This document shows, in pieces, positions 4,437 to 7,475 of a stretch of 7,475 bases of DNA; within the stretch, counting starts at the first letter, position 1; each line of letters begins with the position of its first letter. Source of the stretch: Cyanobacteria bacterium UBA11153 (GTDB lineage Bacteria; Cyanobacteriota; Cyanobacteriia; Cyanobacteriales; Coleofasciculaceae). The stretch is taken from NCBI GenBank assembly GCA_003511885.1, contig DOIX01000038.1, positions 1 through 7,475 on the forward strand, given 5' to 3'. Under the pieces are notes generated by a model. That model saw only the letters and a list, made by a program, of their open reading frames with translations. It searched no databases and was not told the DNA's origin. The position numbers and the translations under genes were made by a program.

Positions 4437-5423
4437 ATGCCCACTGCTAAAACCATAAAAAAAACCACTAAACCTATGTTCTCAGCCGATATGGTTCGGA
4501 CCTATCTCCATGAGATTGGCCGCGTGCCCCTGCTTACCCACGAGCAAGAAATTGTTTATGGCAAGCAAGTTCAACAAATGATGATATTCTTGGAAGCCAA
4601 AGAGGCTCTAGCAGCAAAGCTACAGCGGGAACCATCAACCCAAGAGTGGGCAGAAGATGTGAATCTGGATGCGGCTACCATAGATAAAATAATGATTCAC
4701 GGAATGCGAGCCAAGCGTAAGATGATTGAAGCAAATCTGCGGTTGGTGGTAGCAATTGCCAAAAAATATCAGAAGCGGAATATGGAATTTCTGGATTTAA
4801 TCCAGGAAGGCACTCTTGGCTTAGAAAGAGGAGTTGAAAAATTCGATCCGACACGGGGATATAAATTTTCCACCTACGCTTACTGGTGGATTCGTCAGGA
4901 AATCACTCGCGCGATTGCGCAACAAGCCCGTGCCATTAGACTACCAATTCACATTACCGAAAAACTCAATAAAATCAAAAAGGTACAGCGAGAGCTTTCT
5001 CAAAGATTGGGGCGGAATGCGACACCGACTGAGATTGCACAGGAGTTGGAATTGGAGCCTGCTCAAATTCGAGAGTATTTGAGTATTGCCCGTCAACCTG
5101 TCTCTCTTGACGTGCGGGTAGGGGATAATCAGGACACTGAATTATCTGACTTGCTAGAAGATGATGGCCCAACACCCATCCATTTCACAACTCAGGAGTC
5201 ACTTCGCCAAGATTTGGACAATCTCTTAGCAGAATTGAGTCCACAGCAGCGGGAAGTTTTGGCACTGCGTTTTGGCTTAGAAGATGGTAACGAACTTTCT
5301 CTGGCAAAGGTAGGTCAAAGATTGAATCTGAGTCGGGAAAGGGTGCGTCAGTTGGAGCATCAAGCCTTAGCTCATCTGCGCCGTCGTCATGGCAATGTCA
5401 GGGACTATATTATTGCTAGCTAG
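4437..5423 (+). CDS. group 2 RNA polymerase sigma-70 factor (SigB/SigD-like)
   Basis: Alternative, non-essential-type sigma factor that directs RNA polymerase to sets of promoters, in cyanobacteria often during nutrient, light, dark or heat stress. The 328 residues lack the long N-terminal region 1.1 of a primary sigma and start close to region 1.2 (FSADMVRTYLHEIGRVPLLT, 15-34). Sigma2 spans about 98-170, with the 2.2-2.4 signature from NLRLVVAIAKKY through FDPTRGYKFSTYAYWWIRQ. Sigma3 is about 171-245. Sigma4 is about 255-318, with the helix-turn-helix at 288-316 containing LSRERVRQLEHQAL. All core and promoter-binding motifs look intact. Phrases such as TLGLERGVEKF and VGDNQDTELSDLLEDDG are typical of the cyanobacterial SigB/SigD group, but I cannot choose between these names. 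It stands alone in its transcript direction, directly after the iscB-like remnant, which leaves only 36 bp of leader after the stub stop codon. Confidence 0.95.
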   Translation: MPTAKTIKKTTKPMFSADMVRTYLHEIGRVPLLTHEQEIVYGKQVQQMMIFLEAKEALAAKLQREPSTQEWAEDVNLDAATIDKIMIHGMRAKRKMIEANLRLVVAIAKKYQKRNMEFLDLIQEGTLGLERGVEKFDPTRGYKFSTYAYWWIRQEITRAIAQQARAIRLPIHITEKLNKIKKVQRELSQRLGRNATPTEIAQELELEPAQIREYLSIARQPVSLDVRVGDNQDTELSDLLEDDGPTPIHFTTQESLRQDLDNLLAELSPQQREVLALRFGLEDGNELSLAKVGQRLNLSRERVRQLEHQALAHLRRRHGNVRDYIIAS

Positions 5424-5489
5424 GCTTGCTGACGGAGGTTAACATTTATTCGGATCGTGTGAATTTCTGTTTCGACGTGAGGAGGGCGA

Positions 5490-5544
5490 AGCATTCGGGG
5501 AGAAAATTTATTGCTTCTTGCAATAGAATTGTCGCCCGAATGCT
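5490..5544. repeat. palindromic interspersed repeat (AGCATTCGGG / CCCGAATGCT)
   Basis: Perfect 10-bp arms at 5490-5499 and 5535-5544 enclose a second perfect stem, TATTGC-TTCTT-GCAATA. The middle pairs imperfectly too, so almost the whole 55 bases can fold into one long hairpin. GGGCGAAGCATTCGGG-type palindromes are a common dispersed repeat in cyanobacteria. It lies 66 bp after the sigma gene and may stop or stabilise its transcript, but there is no T run. Confidence 0.75.
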
Positions 5545-5593
5545 AGGCTCTGCCAAGATAATAAGCTGTCACGCTCTTAAATTGCTTGTATAG

Positions 5594-5754
5594 ACCTGAG
5601 TTCGACGAAAGAGCAGAAGCTGAAAGCCAGTAAACAAGAGCTTTACAGCATTTTTTGATCGAATCTCTTAGCCAAGAAATCGATATTACGAGCGGAATGT
5701 GGGGTAACTATCATGAAAAAAGTCAAGGGAAAACATCTTCCTCCGAACTCAGGT
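5594..5754. mobile_element. 161-bp MITE-like element with 11-bp terminal inverted repeats
   Basis: ACCTGAGTTCG at 5594-5604 and its exact reverse complement at 5744-5754 bound a 161-bp segment without a transposase gene. GTATAG is present directly outside both ends (5588-5593 and 5755-5760), as expected of a 6-bp target site duplication; because GTATAG contains TATA, a shorter TA-type duplication is also conceivable. These are hallmarks of a miniature inverted-repeat transposable element moved in trans by a full-length IS. The IS family is not identified. It sits between the sigma gene and a secreted-protein gene, and ends 33 bp before the latter's start codon. Confidence 0.75.
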
Positions 5755-5773
5755 GTATAGAGTTTTTGATATG

Positions 5774-5777
5774 GGAG
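5774..5777 (+). promoter_or_regulatory. ribosome binding site of the secreted-protein gene
   Basis: GGAG lies 10 bases before the ATG at 5788. It is outside the MITE-like element, but only 13 bp past the right target duplication, so the promoter must lie in or before that element. Confidence 0.6.
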
Positions 5778-5787
5778 CGTTATATTT

Positions 5788-6306
5788 ATGAATCGGAAAC
5801 TGGTTTGCCTAAGCCTTGTGACATTAATTAGTACCAGTGCTACTGTCGTACTTCCTTTAACATCTGCGACGATAACATTGGCAAGTCAGAAGCAAAATTC
5901 CCGCAGTTACATTGGTTTGCGCTATCGAGAGTCGCCACCTGGCGTTGAATATATAGGAGGCTGGGTAATTGGAGACTCAGAATACGGAGTATCCCACCTT
6001 AAAGAGGGGAAAAAGGAGATGCTGTGGCTTAATCTGATATCGTCGCCAGATACTAATGGTGATGTAATGTATGAGGTAAAGGATATTCTCAATCTCCCTT
6101 CCATAAAGTCAAATGAGGAATTAGCTGGGTTTTTTTGCTTGGTAGATGGACAACCTGATGCAGGAATAATTGCGATAGTTGTTAGTGAAGAGGTTGAATA
6201 CCGGAGGCAAATCAGACGCGCATGGAGAGCAAATCCTCAAACTGCCAGATTTGAGAGAATTTCTACCCGTGGTATCGCTTGTCCAAATCCTGGTTGGGGT
6301 GTTTAG
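5788..6306 (+). CDS. hypothetical secreted protein, cyanobacterial
   Basis: I do not recognise a named function. The 172-residue protein begins with a signal peptide: MNRK, then a hydrophobic stretch to about residue 28, with likely cleavage after Thr-Leu-Ala (30-32). The mature part, about 140 residues, would be in the periplasm or outside. It has two cysteines (117 and 165) that could form a disulfide. It contains a YIGGWVIGDSEYGVSHL segment (55-71), an acidic/basic middle, and a C-terminus AWRANPQTARFERIST..GIACPNPGWGV that resembles a recurrent ending of uncharacterised cyanobacterial proteins. No catalytic motif is visible. The start is supported by GGAG and by the signal peptide. A strong terminator follows, so it is probably a single-gene transcript. 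Its upstream DNA is occupied by a MITE-like insertion. Confidence 0.85.
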   Translation: MNRKLVCLSLVTLISTSATVVLPLTSATITLASQKQNSRSYIGLRYRESPPGVEYIGGWVIGDSEYGVSHLKEGKKEMLWLNLISSPDTNGDVMYEVKDILNLPSIKSNEELAGFFCLVDGQPDAGIIAIVVSEEVEYRRQIRRAWRANPQTARFERISTRGIACPNPGWGV

Positions 6307-6396
6307 TTGAGTTTGGGATGGATTGATGCACCTCGCCCGCTTAAGTGTGAGGATTCTTTAAAAGGTTTCAGATTCGGTTTTGATGAAAATGTTTAA

Positions 6397-6433
6397 AGTG
6401 GTGGCAGAAAAAATGTTACCACTGATTTTTATT
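6397..6433 (+). terminator. intrinsic terminator after the secreted-protein gene
   Basis: AGTGGTGGCA (6397-6406) pairs with TGTTACCACT (6414-6423) over 10 bp including two G-U pairs, around the loop GAAAAAA, and is followed by GATTTTTATT. This is a well-formed Rho-independent terminator. It ends only 14 bp before the gpsA start codon, so it could also act as an attenuator for gpsA transcription from upstream. Confidence 0.75.
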
Positions 6434-6434
6434 A

Positions 6435-6442
6435 GCGATCGC
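6435..6442. repeat. HIP1 octamer at the gpsA ribosome-binding position
   Basis: GCGATCGC lies 5 bp before the gpsA ATG, where a Shine-Dalgarno would be expected; none is visible. It is the first HIP1 site after about 3.5 kb without one. Confidence 0.85.
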
Positions 6443-6447
6443 AAGCA

Positions 6448-7392
6448 ATGAACATTACCGAACAAATCCCCCATCAACCAACGACTCTCGCTATTCTTGG
6501 TGCTGGAGCTTGGGGTTCAGCTTTGACAAGTTTAGCACAACGTAATGGTCATAAGGTACTATTATGGTCGCGCAGTGGAGCTTTAAGTCTGGAGGATGCC
6601 TTAGCTAACGTGGAGATGGTGGTGTCAGCTATCCCTATGAAAGGGGTGGCGACTACGGTGGCAAAAATTAAAGAGTTGGGGTTGAGAGAAGATATCATTA
6701 TCGTCACAGCGACGAAAGGATTGGATACGGTGACAACTCGTACTCCCTCCCAAATTTGGCATAGTAACTTTCCCCATCATCCCATTGTCGTCCTTTCCGG
6801 TCCCAATCTGTCTAAAGAAATTGAGCAAGGATTACCGACGGCGACGGTAGTAGCCAGTCATGATGCTAGTGCAGCACAGGCTGTCCAAACTGTGTTTTCA
6901 TCGGATCGTTTCCGGGTGTACACTAATACAGATCCTTTGGGTACTGAATTAGGCGGTACGCTGAAAAATGTAATTGCGATCGCAGTTGGGGTATGCGATG
7001 GTTTACAACTGGGTACGAATGCCAAATCCGCCCTCATTACTCGTGCTTTAACAGAAATTATTCGTATCGGCACTCATCTGGGCGGAAAAACTGAAACCTT
7101 TTTTGGTTTATCTGGTTTGGGCGATATGCTGGCTACTTGTAGCAGTATGCTCAGTCGTAATTATCGCGTCGGTTATGGTTTGGCACAGGGTAAATCTTTG
7201 GCGGAAGTTTTGGCAGAATTACAGAGTACAGCAGAAGGCGTTAATACTGCTAATGTCCTGATTCAAATTGCTAATCGCGAAGAGATTTATGTTCCTATTT
7301 CCTGGCAAGTTTACCGCTTGCTGAACAAGGAAATAACTCCTCAAGAAGCTGTTGAAGCCTTGCTGGAACGGGATTTGAAGTCAGAAAATTAA
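6448..7392 (+). CDS. gpsA: NAD(P)-dependent glycerol-3-phosphate dehydrogenase, short form
   Basis: Cytosolic enzyme that reduces dihydroxyacetone phosphate to sn-glycerol-3-phosphate, the backbone for membrane lipids. The protein has 314 residues. The Rossmann dinucleotide motif GAGAWG is at 18-23, a conserved TKGL at 89-92, SGPN at 117-120, the catalytic lysine (Lys173) in GGTLKNVIAIAVG, GLSGLGD at 220-226, and SRN at 236-238. After the second beta strand (VLLWSR, 37-42) the chain passes almost directly to LSLEDALANVEMVVSAIP. The segment of roughly 20-30 residues that in E. coli-type GpsA carries an N-x-x-Y-L-P-G-type motif is missing, which accounts for its shortness against about 339 residues in E. 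coli. I recall this short form from other cyanobacteria, so it is probably normal. The ATG is the first in frame near the Rossmann fold, without a clear Shine-Dalgarno. Confidence 0.94.
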   Translation: MNITEQIPHQPTTLAILGAGAWGSALTSLAQRNGHKVLLWSRSGALSLEDALANVEMVVSAIPMKGVATTVAKIKELGLREDIIIVTATKGLDTVTTRTPSQIWHSNFPHHPIVVLSGPNLSKEIEQGLPTATVVASHDASAAQAVQTVFSSDRFRVYTNTDPLGTELGGTLKNVIAIAVGVCDGLQLGTNAKSALITRALTEIIRIGTHLGGKTETFFGLSGLGDMLATCSSMLSRNYRVGYGLAQGKSLAEVLAELQSTAEGVNTANVLIQIANREEIYVPISWQVYRLLNKEITPQEAVEALLERDLKSEN

Positions 7393-7475
7393 TTGGGGCT
7401 TGCTGTATAAGTCATTAATCTTGAGAACAATTAGCTTCGAGTGCTGTCTTCAGTTGGGAAAAGTACCAGGAATAA

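Noticed and set aside
5713..5760. Fifteen-codon frame starting MKKVKGKH inside the MITE-like element
   Set aside because: It is very short, runs through the terminal inverted repeat and has no ribosome site; it could be a relic of a transposase start but cannot be supported.
5922..6104. Minus-strand open frame within the secreted-protein gene
   Set aside because: It is an antisense shadow of a gene with a signal peptide and ribosome site; no features of its own.
7393..7475. Possible terminator or next gene after gpsA
   Set aside because: No stem with a T run, no ribosome site and no sizeable open frame could be supported in these 83 bases.

Overview
The window looks like a chromosomal segment of a cyanobacterium. 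It carries seven copies of the HIP1 octamer GCGATCGC, short tandemly repeated G/A-rich and CAACTGT-type heptamers between genes, a group 2 (SigB/SigD-like) sigma factor, and housekeeping proteins with cyanobacterial-looking sequences. The style fits a filamentous cyanobacterium, but species cannot be decided from this stretch.

Left part (1-3138), all on the minus strand: a chromate-transporter-family membrane protein (chrA), then fabD (malonyl-CoA:ACP transacylase), then plsC (1-acylglycerol-3-phosphate acyltransferase). FabD loads malonyl units for fatty acid synthesis and PlsC esterifies acyl chains into phosphatidic acid, so these two form a lipid-synthesis pair. chrA is separated from fabD by 191 bp of repeats and HIP1 sites. 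Tandem repeats touch both ends of chrA.

Middle (3139-4436), about 1.3 kb without a full-length gene, is the most interesting part. It holds an extended -10 promoter, two strongly foldable RNA-like domains (one with an H-type pseudoknot, twin hairpins with the same loop, and a chain of competing stems), and 27 codons starting at 4317 whose first 11 residues read like the N-terminus of IscB (PLMP domain). I interpret it as a decayed IscB/OMEGA element: a HEARO-type omega RNA left without its nuclease, lying just upstream of a sigma factor gene. The IscB link rests on recognition of a short motif and on layout, not on a search.

Right part (4437-7475), plus strand: a group 2 sigma-70 factor; a 364-bp gap with a palindromic interspersed repeat and a 161-bp MITE-like element with 11-bp perfect terminal inverted repeats and a GTATAG target duplication; a small secreted protein of unknown function; a strong intrinsic terminator; and gpsA (glycerol-3-phosphate dehydrogenase) in a short form. 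GpsA makes the glycerol-3-phosphate backbone whose acylation product is the substrate of PlsC, so both flanks of the window feed glycerolipid synthesis, though nothing shows co-regulation. The last 83 bases (7393-7475) and the first 31 hold nothing I can name. No tRNA, rRNA or CRISPR array was seen.
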